Source of the DNA: UBA7662 sp943369355
Lineage (GTDB): Bacteria > Bacteroidota > Bacteroidia > UBA7662
DNA: 64,000 nt
Direction: 5' to 3'
NCBI GenBank assembly: GCA_943369355.1
Contig: CALRMX020000006.1
Coordinates: 62,001-126,000 of the forward strand
The notes under the pieces are model-generated. The model had not been told where the DNA came from. It ran no database searches and saw only the letters and a list, made by a program, of their open reading frames with translations. The position numbers and the translations under genes are program-made. Numbering within the stretch: the first letter of the stretch is position 1; each line of letters opens with the position of its first letter. Of the stretch, positions 26,055 to 35,100 are shown piece by piece.

Positions 26055-27472
26055 TGGCAACTCAACTTATCGACATAGGCTACCTGATTGCCGTTGTTCT
26101 TTTCATACTCGGAATTAAATACATGAGTCACCCCGACTCGGCACGCAAAGGCAACTTGCTTGCCGCTGCAGGCATGGGTTTGGCTATGTTGGTGACTTTT
26201 TTTATGCCCGGCTTACAAAATATCTGGGTTTCACTGCTGGCTATTGCCATTGGTTCGGTGGCAGGCTACGTCATGTCGATGCGTGTGGCCATGACGGCCA
26301 TGCCGCAGATGGTATCGTTTTTTAACGGCATGGGTGGCGCAGCCGCAGCTTTGATTGCCATAGCAGAGGTATTTGGTATTTTCCACGGTGCACAAGCAAC
26401 TAACGATTTCCATGGACTTGTCAACAGCGATTATTTCTACTTCGGTGCCTTGCTCGTGAGCTTGGTGATAGGTGCTGTGTCGTTTAGCGGTTCTATCATT
26501 GCCATGGGTAAGTTGCAGGGATTTGTAACCGGCGCCTCGGTGAAATGGCCTTTCCAGAAGCTTACCAACAATGGTTTGTTGGTGGTTACCCTCTTATTGT
26601 GCGTGTACCTATTTACCCTCCATGCCCACCAGGAATTGCTTATCTACCTAATCTGCCTACTCGGTTTGGTGTTTGGGATTTTGTTTGTGATGCCCATCGG
26701 AGGGGCCGATATGCCTGTGGTGATATCGTTGCTTAACGCGTTTACCGGAGTTACAGCAGCCACAACGGGTATGTTGTTCGATAACAAGGTGATGCTGATG
26801 GGTGGCGTTTTGGTAGGTGCTGCAGGTCTCCTGCTCACACTCTTGATGTGCCGTGCCATGAATCGTTCGCTCACAGCCGTACTTTTTGGTGCCTTCAATT
26901 CAGGTGGTGGCGCACAAGCCGGCGATCGCCAGATGGATACCACTGTTCGTGAGATATCGCTTTCCGACGCCAGTATTCTATTGAGTTATGCGAAAAAGGT
27001 AGTAGTTATTCCTGGCTATGGATTGGCGGTAGCACAGGCTCAGCACGTGGTTCACGAACTTGAAAAGCTGCTCGAAGAAAAGGGAGTAGAAGTAAAATAC
27101 GGCATTCACCCGGTTGCGGGCCGTATGCCGGGCCACATGAACGTGCTTTTGGCCGAATCGGACGTGCCTTACGATAAGCTCATCGAAATGGAAACCATCA
27201 ACCCTGAATTTTCAACAGTGGATGCAGTGGTGGTGATCGGTGCCAACGACGTGGTGAATCCAGCCGCCCACAACGATCCTGCAAGTCCAATTTACGGTAT
27301 GCCTATTTTAGATGCCGACAAAGCCCAGAACATCATTGTCATCAAACGGTCGATGAGTGCTGGTTACGCCGGCATCGAAAACGAACTCTTCTACAATCCG
27401 AAAACGCGTATGCTCTTTGGCGACGCCAAAGGTGTGCTGACCAAACTGGTTGCTGCGGTGAAAGAGTTATAA
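26054..27472 (+). CDS. pntB: NAD(P) transhydrogenase subunit beta
   Basis: A 472-residue subunit: about nine transmembrane helices (~5-285) forming the proton path, then the cytoplasmic NADP(H)-binding domain III (~300-470) with VVIPGYGLAVAQAQHVV, HPVAGRMPGHMNVLLAE, VVIGANDVVNPAA and KRSMSAGYAGIENELF. The complex couples proton entry to hydride transfer from NADH to NADP, supplying NADPH. It is followed by a terminator at 27492-27516. Confidence 0.97.
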   Translation: MATQLIDIGYLIAVVLFILGIKYMSHPDSARKGNLLAAAGMGLAMLVTFFMPGLQNIWVSLLAIAIGSVAGYVMSMRVAMTAMPQMVSFFNGMGGAAAALIAIAEVFGIFHGAQATNDFHGLVNSDYFYFGALLVSLVIGAVSFSGSIIAMGKLQGFVTGASVKWPFQKLTNNGLLVVTLLLCVYLFTLHAHQELLIYLICLLGLVFGILFVMPIGGADMPVVISLLNAFTGVTAATTGMLFDNKVMLMGGVLVGAAGLLLTLLMCRAMNRSLTAVLFGAFNSGGGAQAGDRQMDTTVREISLSDASILLSYAKKVVVIPGYGLAVAQAQHVVHELEKLLEEKGVEVKYGIHPVAGRMPGHMNVLLAESDVPYDKLIEMETINPEFSTVDAVVVIGANDVVNPAAHNDPASPIYGMPILDADKAQNIIVIKRSMSAGYAGIENELFYNPKTRMLFGDAKGVLTKLVAAVKEL

Positions 27473-27491
27473 AAGAATTTTGAATTTGACG

Positions 27492-27516
27492 AAAAGCCGG
27501 TTTGCCGGCTTTTTTT
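27492..27516. terminator. Bidirectional terminator between pntB and phhB
   Basis: AAAAGCCGG (27492-27500), loop TTTG, CCGGCTTTT (27505-27513), then further T. The A tract on the left gives a T tract on the minus strand, so the hairpin can serve both convergent genes. It overlaps the phhB stop by two bases. Confidence 0.85.
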
Positions 27517-27799
27517 ATGTCAATGCATCAATTTTAGCGGCTAATTCGAAGTCGAGCATTGAAATTCCCTTACTGCTATGCGTACTGAGCCGAATTTCAA
27601 CGCGGTTGTACACGTTGCGCCAGTCGGGATGGTGATCGAGTAGCTCGGCTGCTGCAGCAACTTCGTTCATAAAGGCCCAGGCGTGTTTAAAATCGGCAAA
27701 TTCAAGGATTTTGAGCAAGCTGCCTTCGCGGTAAGTCCAACCGTTGAGTTGGCCAATTTTGGCGTTAATTTCGGTTTCGGTCAATGCAGCTCTTGTCAT
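27515..27799 (-). CDS. phhB: Pterin-4-alpha-carbinolamine dehydratase
   Basis: A 94-residue protein of the PCD family, which dehydrates 4a-hydroxytetrahydrobiopterin made by aromatic amino acid hydroxylases and so recycles the pterin cofactor. The signature is complete: the HHPDWRNVYNRVEI block carries the active-site histidines and the third lies in LSTHSSKGISMLD. Length is typical (about 95-110). No hydroxylase gene is in this window. Convergent with pntB; no clear promoter seen. Confidence 0.93.
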   Translation of the reverse strand: MTRAALTETEINAKIGQLNGWTYREGSLLKILEFADFKHAWAFMNEVAAAAELLDHHPDWRNVYNRVEIRLSTHSSKGISMLDFELAAKIDALT

Positions 27800-27871
27800 G
27801 ATTTTATATTTTTTAGTACAAATGAAAACTTTTTTGATGCGTTTTGGCTTTTACAGGTGGGTTGCCGAAAA

Positions 27872-27916
27872 AAATTCTTAAAAGACCTGTCAAATACGCC
27901 TTGTTTTTAAGAATTT
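27872..27916. repeat. Inverted repeat upstream of gltA
   Basis: Perfect 12-bp arms AAATTCTTAAAA (27872-27883) and TTTTAAGAATTT (27905-27916), separated by 21 bases. No T tract follows, and the site lies between the divergent phhB and gltA genes, 56 bases before gltA. This fits an operator for a dimeric regulator or an mRNA leader hairpin better than a terminator. No clean TAnnTTTG box was found next to it. Confidence 0.5.
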
Positions 27917-27972
27917 AGCGCTGCAGTCCCCAATCTCACCAACTCCGGCAAATCTAAAATTCTACATATACC

Positions 27973-29262
27973 ATGTCTCAAACTGCTGAACTACATTACG
28001 GCGACAAAGTTTACAAATTACCGGTGCTGGTGGGTACCGAAAACGAGATAGCTATCGATATCGCTAAACTACGCGATGAAACCGGGCTAATCACACTCGA
28101 CATTGGATATAAAAATACCGGTGCTACCAAATCGGCTATCACGTTTATCGACGGGGACGAGGGGATATTGCGTTACCGCGGTTACGACATCGAGCAGTTA
28201 GCCGAGCATTCCACGTTTATGGAGGTGAGCTATTTGTTGATTTATGGCGAACTGCCAACCGCCGAGCAATTGGCTAGCTTCAACAACAGCATTACACGTC
28301 GTACCCTTGTACACGAAAACATCAAAAAGTTTCTCGACGCTTACCCTGGCGGTACGCACCCTATGGGCGTGTTGATGTCTACAGTATCCTCGTTATCTAG
28401 CTTTTACCCCAATTCGCTAATTCCTAACCGTTCTGCCGAAGAGGTCGATCGTACCATTCATCGTTTGATTGCTAAAATGGCAACCATCGCTGCTTGGACG
28501 TATAAGAAGTCGATGGGACATCCGTATATGTATCCAAACAACAAGTTGGACTATGTATCTAACTTCTTGCAAATGATGTTCGGTCATCGCACCGAAGAAT
28601 ATACGCCAGACCCGGTTGTGGTAGATGCGTTGAACAAGCTGTTAATCCTTCATGCCGATCACGAACAAAACTGCTCAACGTCAACCGTGCGTATCGTAGG
28701 CTCATCGCATGCCAATATTTATGCGGCTGTAGCTTCGGGCATTGGTGCTCTCTGGGGACCGTTGCATGGCGGTGCTAACCAAGCGGTAATTGAAATGCTC
28801 GAGCAAATCAAAGCCGACGGCGGCGATGCACAGAAGTACATCAACAAAGCCAAAGACAAAAACGATCCTTTCCGTTTGATGGGCTTTGGTCACCGCGTAT
28901 ACAAAAACTTCGACCCTCGCGCCAAAATCATCAAACAAGCCTGCGACCAGGTTTTGAACAAACTCGGCGTGAACGATCCTATCCTCGACATAGCCAAGCA
29001 GCTTGAACAAGCGGCCCTCAACGACGAATATTTCATAGAACGTAAGCTTTATCCGAACGTCGATTTCTATTCGGGCATCATTTACCGCGCAATCGGCATT
29101 CCAACCGATATGTTTACGGTAATGTTCGCACTTGGCCGTCTTCCAGGTTGGATAAGCCAGTGGAAAGAAATGCGCGAAACCAACGAGCCCATTGGCCGTC
29201 CTCGCCAGCTATTCATCGGGCATCCGCGTCGCGACTATGTGCCCATCACCAAAAGAGGTTAA
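27973..29262 (+). CDS. gltA: Citrate synthase
   Basis: A 429-residue type II (hexameric) citrate synthase that condenses oxaloacetate and acetyl-CoA at the TCA entry step. Motifs: GDEGILRYRGYDIEQLAE, HADHEQNCSTSTVR, GPLHGGANQAVIEML (His of the active site), GFGHRVYKNFDPRA (second His) and VDFYSGIIYRAIGIP (catalytic Asp). Length is normal. Single gene, with a terminator directly after it. Confidence 0.97.
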   Translation: MSQTAELHYGDKVYKLPVLVGTENEIAIDIAKLRDETGLITLDIGYKNTGATKSAITFIDGDEGILRYRGYDIEQLAEHSTFMEVSYLLIYGELPTAEQLASFNNSITRRTLVHENIKKFLDAYPGGTHPMGVLMSTVSSLSSFYPNSLIPNRSAEEVDRTIHRLIAKMATIAAWTYKKSMGHPYMYPNNKLDYVSNFLQMMFGHRTEEYTPDPVVVDALNKLLILHADHEQNCSTSTVRIVGSSHANIYAAVASGIGALWGPLHGGANQAVIEMLEQIKADGGDAQKYINKAKDKNDPFRLMGFGHRVYKNFDPRAKIIKQACDQVLNKLGVNDPILDIAKQLEQAALNDEYFIERKLYPNVDFYSGIIYRAIGIPTDMFTVMFALGRLPGWISQWKEMRETNEPIGRPRQLFIGHPRRDYVPITKRG

Positions 29263-29279
29263 TTCACAAAAGCGTATAG

Positions 29280-29304
29280 AGCCCCGAAAATCGGGGCTTT
29301 TTTT
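29280..29304 (+). terminator. Rho-independent terminator of gltA
   Basis: AGCCCCGA (29280-29287), loop AAA, TCGGGGCT (29291-29298), then a run of T. It lies 18 bases after gltA and just reaches the end of the convergent gene at 29303. Confidence 0.9.
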
Positions 29305-29974
29305 ATGCCTTTTGTTCTTTCAAGATGTGTATAGCCCCTTGATAGAAATACCAAGAGCCCAAAGCCATGATTACATGGCTTAAATCGAGATGGTTGAACC
29401 ATTTGTGTGGTGCAAATTCACTCAAATGCACCAAAGCAGCCAATGCAGCAATGCCCACGGCTAACAGCATATATCGGCTACCGATAGCAGCTGTTTTTCG
29501 AAAGACATACATCTCGAAAGAAAATACCACCACAAGCAGCCCATATGCCGCATGGGCTTCCACCCAAAAGAAGTTGAGGGTGCTAAGTACAGTAATCAGT
29601 AAAACAAACAGTTCGGTGAGATTTAGCCAGGCAAATACACGGCCTATACGTTCTTGAAGGAGAGGTTGTGCGTGAAAAATAGCTGCTCGTTCGAGCAGGG
29701 CCACCGATATCATTGAAATCACCCAGCCTGGAACTTTCCACACAAAGCCCAACTGCTCGATAAATCCGTGCCCAACAATGCCACCGTAAGCGGTGGCCAG
29801 ACCCATACTGAAAAAATAGGCTCTAAAAAGAAGTTGAAGTTTGCCCTGTTTAAAGGAACCCAATCGAAAGAAGGCATACCAGCAAACGGCTGTCACCAAT
29901 AAATCGGTGATTACAGTTACAGGTTCGTAAATGGTAATTCCACCTAAGTCAATCCATGTTTTTTCAAAACTCAT
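29303..29974 (-). CDS. Seven-helix membrane protein, possibly CREST-like hydrolase fold
   Basis: A 223-residue protein with about seven transmembrane helices (~18-36, 45-66, 78-96, 110-131, 135-153, 163-182, 195-214). I do not know a named function. Conserved-looking polar residues sit in or near helices: GGIVGHGFIE at the end of helix 2, and the cluster HKWFNHLDLSHVIMALG before and in helix 7. A helix-2 His plus a His/Asp cluster at helix 7 is the pattern of the CREST superfamily (alkaline ceramidase, PAQR and hemolysin III proteins), which coordinate zinc. The assignment is inference. Single gene, convergent with gltA. Confidence 0.5.
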   Translation of the reverse strand: MSFEKTWIDLGGITIYEPVTVITDLLVTAVCWYAFFRLGSFKQGKLQLLFRAYFFSMGLATAYGGIVGHGFIEQLGFVWKVPGWVISMISVALLERAAIFHAQPLLQERIGRVFAWLNLTELFVLLITVLSTLNFFWVEAHAAYGLLVVVFSFEMYVFRKTAAIGSRYMLLAVGIAALAALVHLSEFAPHKWFNHLDLSHVIMALGSWYFYQGAIHILKEQKA

Positions 29975-30133
29975 TGCCTAGCTTTTTTTGGTGTGGATGA
30001 TAAGAAGTACGTTCCAACCACCGACTCAAAAATACATCATACAGCAGGAGTGAATTACTTTTTTTAGTTAGTTGCTGCTAAATCACTTCTTTTTGATGCT
30101 GAGCTGCCAAACTGCGTTTTTTTTGGAACGACA

Positions 30134-31423
30134 TCAACTATTCATGATGTCTTCAATCTCATCAGTTTCGATGGCAACCCCCGCCATTAAATTCACCGGG
30201 CCTTGCTCGGTAATGAGTATGTCGTTTTCAATCCGAATTCCTAAACCTTCTTCTTGAATATAAATACCGGGTTCGCAAGTAATGACCATACCGGCCGCTA
30301 GCTTCCCGTACCGAGCGCCTATGTCATGTACGTCGATACCAAGAAAATGGCCTGTTCCGTGCGGGAAGTACTTTTTGTAAGCCGGCCAAGTGGGCGACTC
30401 CTTCGCTATATCGTCGCGGCTAATTAATCCGAGCGACAATAATTCGTCTTGCATGATCAGCGCAGATTCACGGTTGTAAGCATCCAGCGTGCGCCCGGGC
30501 ACCAAAAGTTTAGTGGCGGCGCGATTCACCCTTAATACTGCATCGTAGATTTCTTTCTGGCGCTTACTGAATCTGCCATTTACAGGAAAGCAGCGTGTCA
30601 TATCTCCAGCATAATTGGCATAATCGGCCCCAAAGTCGAGTAATAACAAGTCGCCGTCTTTGGTTTGTTTGTCGTTCTTTACATAATGCAGCACACAGGC
30701 ACTAGCGCCCGAGGCAATGATGGGTTGAAACGAATAACCATTGGCCCGATTGCTCAAAAACTCTTTCATGATTAAGCCTTCAAGCTCAAATTCCCACATA
30801 CCGGGCTTCACTGTTTTGAGCACCTGATAAAAGGCATCGGCAGTAATGCGTACTGCCCGTTGAATCAGCGTAATTTCTTCGGCAGACTTCCGCGAACGTT
30901 CATATTCCGAAATTTTTGCCGAGCGTTCGAAATTGTGCAAAGGAAACTGTGCTTTGATTTCATGCACAAAACGCATCTGTCCGGTTTGAACCGGGTTCGA
31001 GGCACGGTCATTTTCATTCGTGTTTAGGTAGATATGCTCGGCATACTTACATAGTGTATTCACCAATCCACGGAAATCTTGATTCCACTGCACTTGTTTG
31101 ATTCCTGAAATAGCCTCAGCTTCCTTTTTGCTGTATTTGTGCCCTTCCCAAACGGCTATGTGGTCGTTGGTTTCACGCACAAACAACACCTCCTTATATA
31201 AAGGATTCGGACAGTCGGGAAACAAGATCAACATGGTTTCTTCCTGGTCGATTCCGCTGAGCCAGAAAAGTTCACTATCCTGCCTGAAATAAAAGTCTGC
31301 ATCTGCATTTCTCGGGTATACATCGCTCGAAACAAATAAAGCGATGCTGTTGGGCTTCATGTGTTTGACGAAGCGTGCACGGTTGTCGACAAATAAGGCA
31401 GAATCGATAGGTTCGTAGCGCAT
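30134..31423 (-). CDS. pepP: Xaa-Pro aminopeptidase (M24B)
   Basis: A 429-residue metallopeptidase that removes N-terminal residues ahead of proline. Residues ~1-150 form the AMP_N domain (FYFRQDSELFWLSGIDQEE). The pita-bread catalytic domain (~170-420) has the five metal ligands in LLLDFGADYANYAGDMTR (two Asp), HGTGHFLGIDVHD (His), TCEPGIYI (Glu) and IRIENDILIT (Glu). No signal peptide, so it is cytoplasmic. Divergent from the ribosomal superoperon; no terminator recognised after it in 29975-30133. Confidence 0.95.
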   Translation of the reverse strand: MRYEPIDSALFVDNRARFVKHMKPNSIALFVSSDVYPRNADADFYFRQDSELFWLSGIDQEETMLILFPDCPNPLYKEVLFVRETNDHIAVWEGHKYSKKEAEAISGIKQVQWNQDFRGLVNTLCKYAEHIYLNTNENDRASNPVQTGQMRFVHEIKAQFPLHNFERSAKISEYERSRKSAEEITLIQRAVRITADAFYQVLKTVKPGMWEFELEGLIMKEFLSNRANGYSFQPIIASGASACVLHYVKNDKQTKDGDLLLLDFGADYANYAGDMTRCFPVNGRFSKRQKEIYDAVLRVNRAATKLLVPGRTLDAYNRESALIMQDELLSLGLISRDDIAKESPTWPAYKKYFPHGTGHFLGIDVHDIGARYGKLAAGMVITCEPGIYIQEEGLGIRIENDILITEQGPVNLMAGVAIETDEIEDIMNS

Positions 31424-31751
31424 ACTATATAAAATAGGTGTGGTTGAGATTGAGCCTTGAAATTAAGGAAGTTTTTAGTCAGCCGCAGATTTCTGGTGTC
31501 AATCCGCCCGTTATCGGCAAGGCTGTTTGATTTTTTTTGGGTGGTGTGGATTTTGTACCCAATCAATATGGCCGAATACAGCGTGTTAACGGTCATTTTA
31601 CCGTTTATTCACCCCTGTTATCCACATAAAAACAATTCTATTCCAAAAAATTGGAAACACGTTTTGCAAATAATGTGGAATTAGATACCTTTGCAGTCCC
31701 TTCGAGTAGAGGGAGAATACTGTTTTTTCAAAAGCGTAGATAAAGTAACGT
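31424..31751. other. Intergenic region before rpsL with DnaA-box-like sites
   Basis: This 328-base AT-rich gap between divergent pepP and rpsL holds the rpsL promoter and one perfect DnaA box, TTATCCACA at 31618-31626. Two-mismatch relatives are TTATTCACC (31605-31613) and, on the minus strand, AAATCCACA (31545-31553). A short inverted repeat AACGGT/ACCGTT lies at 31588-31605. A single perfect 9-mer is not unusual in 64 kb, so function is uncertain. Confidence 0.4.
31663..31693 (+). promoter_or_regulatory. Promoter of the ribosomal superoperon
   Basis: -33 element TTTG (31663-31666), spacer of exactly 19 bases, -7 box TACCTTTG (31686-31693). This is a full match to the Bacteroidota housekeeping promoter. 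Transcription should start near 31700, giving a ~50-base leader before rpsL. It is the only consensus promoter I noticed ahead of the 32 tightly packed genes that follow. Confidence 0.85.
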
Positions 31752-32159
31752 ATGCCTACCATACAACAACTTGTAAGAAAAGGCCGGGAGCACAAAGCCG
31801 ACAAGAGCAAGTCGCCCGCTCTCGACAGCTGCCCGCAAAAGCGCGGCGTATGTACCCGTGTGTACACCACCACCCCTAAGAAGCCGAATTCGGCCATGCG
31901 TAAAGTTGCGCGTGTTCGTTTGGCCAAGTCGGGCAAGGAAGTGAATGCATACATTCCCGGTGAAGGCCACAACCTTCAGGAGCACTCAATCGTGCTGATC
32001 CGCGGAGGTCGTGTGAAAGACCTTCCAGGTGTACGTTACCACATCATCCGTGGTGCTCTTGATACCTCAGGGGTAAATGGCCGTAAACAAGGCCGTTCGA
32101 AATACGGTGCTAAAGCCAAACAGGCTGCTGCACCAGCAAAAGGCGCAAAAAAGAAATAA
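31752..32159 (+). CDS. rpsL: Ribosomal protein S12
   Basis: A 135-residue decoding-centre protein of the 30S subunit. It begins MPTIQQLVRKGR and carries the universally conserved TTPKKPNSAMRKVARVRL loop, the site of streptomycin-resistance changes, with Lys at the key position. The C-terminal tail is Lys/Ala-rich. First gene of the superoperon; rpsG follows 11 bases later. Confidence 0.98.
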   Translation: MPTIQQLVRKGREHKADKSKSPALDSCPQKRGVCTRVYTTTPKKPNSAMRKVARVRLAKSGKEVNAYIPGEGHNLQEHSIVLIRGGRVKDLPGVRYHIIRGALDTSGVNGRKQGRSKYGAKAKQAAAPAKGAKKK

Positions 32160-32170
32160 TTAGATAAGTC

Positions 32171-32638
32171 ATGAGAAAGGCTCGTGCCAAGAAAAGAATC
32201 ATCGAACCAGATCCGAAGTTCAATGATGTGGTAGTAACCAAGTTCATCAACAACATGATGTACGATGGTAAGAAGAGCATTGCTGCCCAAACCTTCTACG
32301 ATGCGATGGAGCTTGTAGAAAAACGTGCTGGCGAAGCCGGTATCGAGGTTTGGCGTCGTGCCCTCAACAATGTTATGCCTTCGGTAGAAGTAAAGAGCCG
32401 CCGTGTAGGTGGTTCTACTTTCCAGGTACCTATTGAGGTTAACCCTAGCCGTAAGTCAGCCCTTGGCATGCGCTGGTTAATTGGTTATGCTCGCAAGCGT
32501 AACGAAAAAACCATGATGGAAAAATTAGCTGGTGAAGTACTCGCTGCTTCTAAAGGTGAAGGTGCCTCTGTGAAGAAGAAGGAAGATACCTACCGTATGG
32601 CCGAAGCAAACAAAGCGTTCTCGCACTTCAGATTCTAA
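32171..32638 (+). CDS. rpsG: Ribosomal protein S7
   Basis: A 155-residue 30S head protein that nucleates assembly of the 3' major domain of 16S rRNA. It begins MRKARAKKRIIEPDPKFND and contains FINNMMYDGKKSIA and EVKSRRVGGSTFQVPIEV, all family hallmarks. Length is normal. Between rpsL and fusA, the standard str order. Confidence 0.98.
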   Translation: MRKARAKKRIIEPDPKFNDVVVTKFINNMMYDGKKSIAAQTFYDAMELVEKRAGEAGIEVWRRALNNVMPSVEVKSRRVGGSTFQVPIEVNPSRKSALGMRWLIGYARKRNEKTMMEKLAGEVLAASKGEGASVKKKEDTYRMAEANKAFSHFRF

Positions 32639-32643
32639 GCTTT

Positions 32644-34770
32644 ATGGCAGATCTTAAATACACGCGTAACATCGGTATTGCAGCGCACATCGACGCTGGT
32701 AAAACAACCACTACCGAACGTATATTATACTACACCGGTCTTACACACAAAATTGGTGAAGTACACGACGGTGCAGCAACCATGGACTGGATGGTGCAGG
32801 AGCAGGAAAGAGGTATTACCATTACTTCTGCTGCTACCAAAACCAACTGGAAATGGCACGACAACAGCTATGCTGTAAACATCATCGACACCCCGGGCCA
32901 CGTTGACTTTACCGTAGAGGTAAACCGCTCACTTCGCGTACTCGACGGTTTGGTGTTTTTGTTCTCGGCGGTTGACGGCGTAGAACCACAATCAGAAACC
33001 AACTGGCGTTTGGCCGACAACTACGGTGTTGCTCGCCTCGGTTTCGTGAATAAAATGGACCGTCAGGGAGCTGACTTTTTTGCTGTTTGTAAACAGGTGA
33101 AAGATATGCTCGGTTCAACAGCTGTTCCACTTCAAGTACCCATTGGTGCTGAAGAACACTTCAAAGGAGTAGTTGACCTGATCACCAACAAAGCTATCAT
33201 CTGGGACGAAGCATCAAAAGGTATGACCTATACCGAGGTGCCTATTCCAGACGATCTGGTTGAAACCGTTGCCGAATACCGTCAAATTCTTGTTGAAGCA
33301 TGTGCCGATTACGACGATGTGCTCCTCGAGAAATTTTTCGACGATCCCGATACCATCACTGAAGAAGAAATGCGCGCAGCCATCCGTGCTGCAGTAATCG
33401 ATGGCAAGTTTGTGCCAATGATGTGCGGTTCTTCATTCAAGAACAAAGGAGTTCAGGCGATGCTCGACGCAGTTTGTGCGTTCCTCCCTTCTCCAATGGA
33501 CAAAGAAGTTGTGCAAGGAACAGATCCGAAAACGGATGCTGAAATTGTACGTAAGCCAGACGTTAAAGATCCTTTCTGCGCGCTTGCTTTCAAGGTAGCT
33601 ACCGACCCATTCGTAGGTCGTTTGGTATTCTTCCGCGTGTATTCAGGTCGTCTCGACGCTGGTTCATACGTGATGAAGGTGCGTAGTGATGCTGATAAAG
33701 GTATCGTGATGGAAAAGGAACGTATCTCACGTTTGTTCCAAATGCACGCCAACGATCGTAAAGCCATCGACTTTGTAGAGGCCGGTGACATCTGCGCTGC
33801 AGTAGGCTTCAAAGACATCAAAACAGGGGATACCCTTTGCGATGAGAAGTTTCCGATCATACTCGAAGCCATGCAATTCCCTGAGCCGGTTATCGGTTTG
33901 GCGATTGAGCCTAAAACGCAAGCCGATGCCGATAAATTGGGTAACGCCCTAGCGAAGTTGGCAGAAGAAGATCCTACTTTCCGCGTATTTACGGACGAAG
34001 AAACGGGTCAAACTATCATCCAGGGTATGGGTGAACTTCACCTTGAAATCATCGTTGACCGTCTGCGTCGCGAGTTCAAAGTGGAATGTAACCAAGGTGC
34101 GCCACAGGTTGCTTACAAAGAAGCCATTACCGGAAAAATCACACACCGCGAAACGTATAAGAAACAAACCGGTGGTCGTGGTAAATTCGCCGATATCCAG
34201 TTCGAAATCGGACCAATTGACGAAGGCAAAACTGGACTCCAGTTCGTTAACGAAGTGGTGGGTGGTTCAATTCCTCGCGAATTCATTCCTTCGGTTGAAA
34301 AAGGTTTTGCAGCAGCTATGGCGAACGGTGTACTTGCCGGCTTCCCTGTCGATAACCTGAAAGTACGTCTCTTCGACGGCTCTTTCCACCCAGTCGACTC
34401 GGATTCGTTGTCGTTCGAAATCGCCGCTCGTACCGCTTTCCGTGAAGCTTGCCCGAAAGCAAGTCCGGTATTGCTTGAGCCGATCATGAAAATTGAAGTA
34501 ATCACCCCAGACGAATACATGGGTGATGTAATGGGTGACTTGAACCGCCGCCGTGGCCAAATGCAGGGCATGGATACCAAGAACGGTGCTCAAGTAATCA
34601 AGGCCCTTGTACCACTTGCAGAAATGTTCGGATATGTAACCGTACTCCGTACCCTTACTTCTGGTCGTGCCACTTCAACGATGGAATTCTCGCATTACAG
34701 CGAAACTCCAAAGAACATTTCTGAAGAAGTGCTTGCCAAGCACAGAGCAATGAAAGCGGAGAAAAATTAA
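32644..34770 (+). CDS. fusA: Elongation factor G
   Basis: A 708-residue translational GTPase that drives translocation and, with RRF, ribosome recycling. G1 AHIDAGKTTTTERIL at the N-terminus, G2 region RGITITSAA, G3 DTPGHVDF and G4 NKMD are intact, and domains II-V follow at normal length. tuf, which follows fusA in many bacteria, is absent; rpsJ comes 12 bases later, so the str and S10 blocks are fused. Confidence 0.98.
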   Translation: MADLKYTRNIGIAAHIDAGKTTTTERILYYTGLTHKIGEVHDGAATMDWMVQEQERGITITSAATKTNWKWHDNSYAVNIIDTPGHVDFTVEVNRSLRVLDGLVFLFSAVDGVEPQSETNWRLADNYGVARLGFVNKMDRQGADFFAVCKQVKDMLGSTAVPLQVPIGAEEHFKGVVDLITNKAIIWDEASKGMTYTEVPIPDDLVETVAEYRQILVEACADYDDVLLEKFFDDPDTITEEEMRAAIRAAVIDGKFVPMMCGSSFKNKGVQAMLDAVCAFLPSPMDKEVVQGTDPKTDAEIVRKPDVKDPFCALAFKVATDPFVGRLVFFRVYSGRLDAGSYVMKVRSDADKGIVMEKERISRLFQMHANDRKAIDFVEAGDICAAVGFKDIKTGDTLCDEKFPIILEAMQFPEPVIGLAIEPKTQADADKLGNALAKLAEEDPTFRVFTDEETGQTIIQGMGELHLEIIVDRLRREFKVECNQGAPQVAYKEAITGKITHRETYKKQTGGRGKFADIQFEIGPIDEGKTGLQFVNEVVGGSIPREFIPSVEKGFAAAMANGVLAGFPVDNLKVRLFDGSFHPVDSDSLSFEIAARTAFREACPKASPVLLEPIMKIEVITPDEYMGDVMGDLNRRRGQMQGMDTKNGAQVIKALVPLAEMFGYVTVLRTLTSGRATSTMEFSHYSETPKNISEEVLAKHRAMKAEKN

Positions 34771-34782
34771 TTATCAGGAGCC

Positions 34783-35088
34783 ATGAGCCATCGCATACGA
34801 ATCAAATTGAAATCATACGATCATAACCTCGTAGATAAGTCTGCCGAGAAGATCGTGAAAACCGTGAAGACCACGGGTGCAGTTGTCAGCGGTCCTATTC
34901 CGTTGCCTACCGAAAAGCAGATTTTCACTGTACTCCGTAGCCCACACGTAAACAAAAAAGCACGTGAGCAATTCCAATTGTGCGCTTACAAGCGTGTTCT
35001 CGACATCTACAGCTCTTCTTCGAAGACCGTAGATGCCTTGATGAAGTTGGAACTCCCGAGTGGTGTAGATGTAGAAATAAAAGTTTGA
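34783..35088 (+). CDS. rpsJ: Ribosomal protein S10
   Basis: A 101-residue 30S head protein that also acts with NusB in antitermination. It begins MSHRIRIKLKSYDHNLVDKS and contains GPIPLPTEKQIFTVLRSPHVNKKAREQF in two adjoining blocks, the family signature. First gene of the S10 block, 12 bases after fusA. Confidence 0.98.
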   Translation: MSHRIRIKLKSYDHNLVDKSAEKIVKTVKTTGAVVSGPIPLPTEKQIFTVLRSPHVNKKAREQFQLCAYKRVLDIYSSSSKTVDALMKLELPSGVDVEIKV

Positions 35089-35100
35089 CAATAGACGATA

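Noticed and set aside
30060..30133. Terminator after pepP
   Set aside because: The region is T-rich, but CTGCCAAACTGCG does not form a stable stem; no convincing hairpin.
31605..31626. Replication origin at the DnaA boxes
   Set aside because: Only one perfect box, no array, and no dnaA, gidA or similar origin marker nearby; one perfect 9-mer is expected about every 130 kb per strand by chance.
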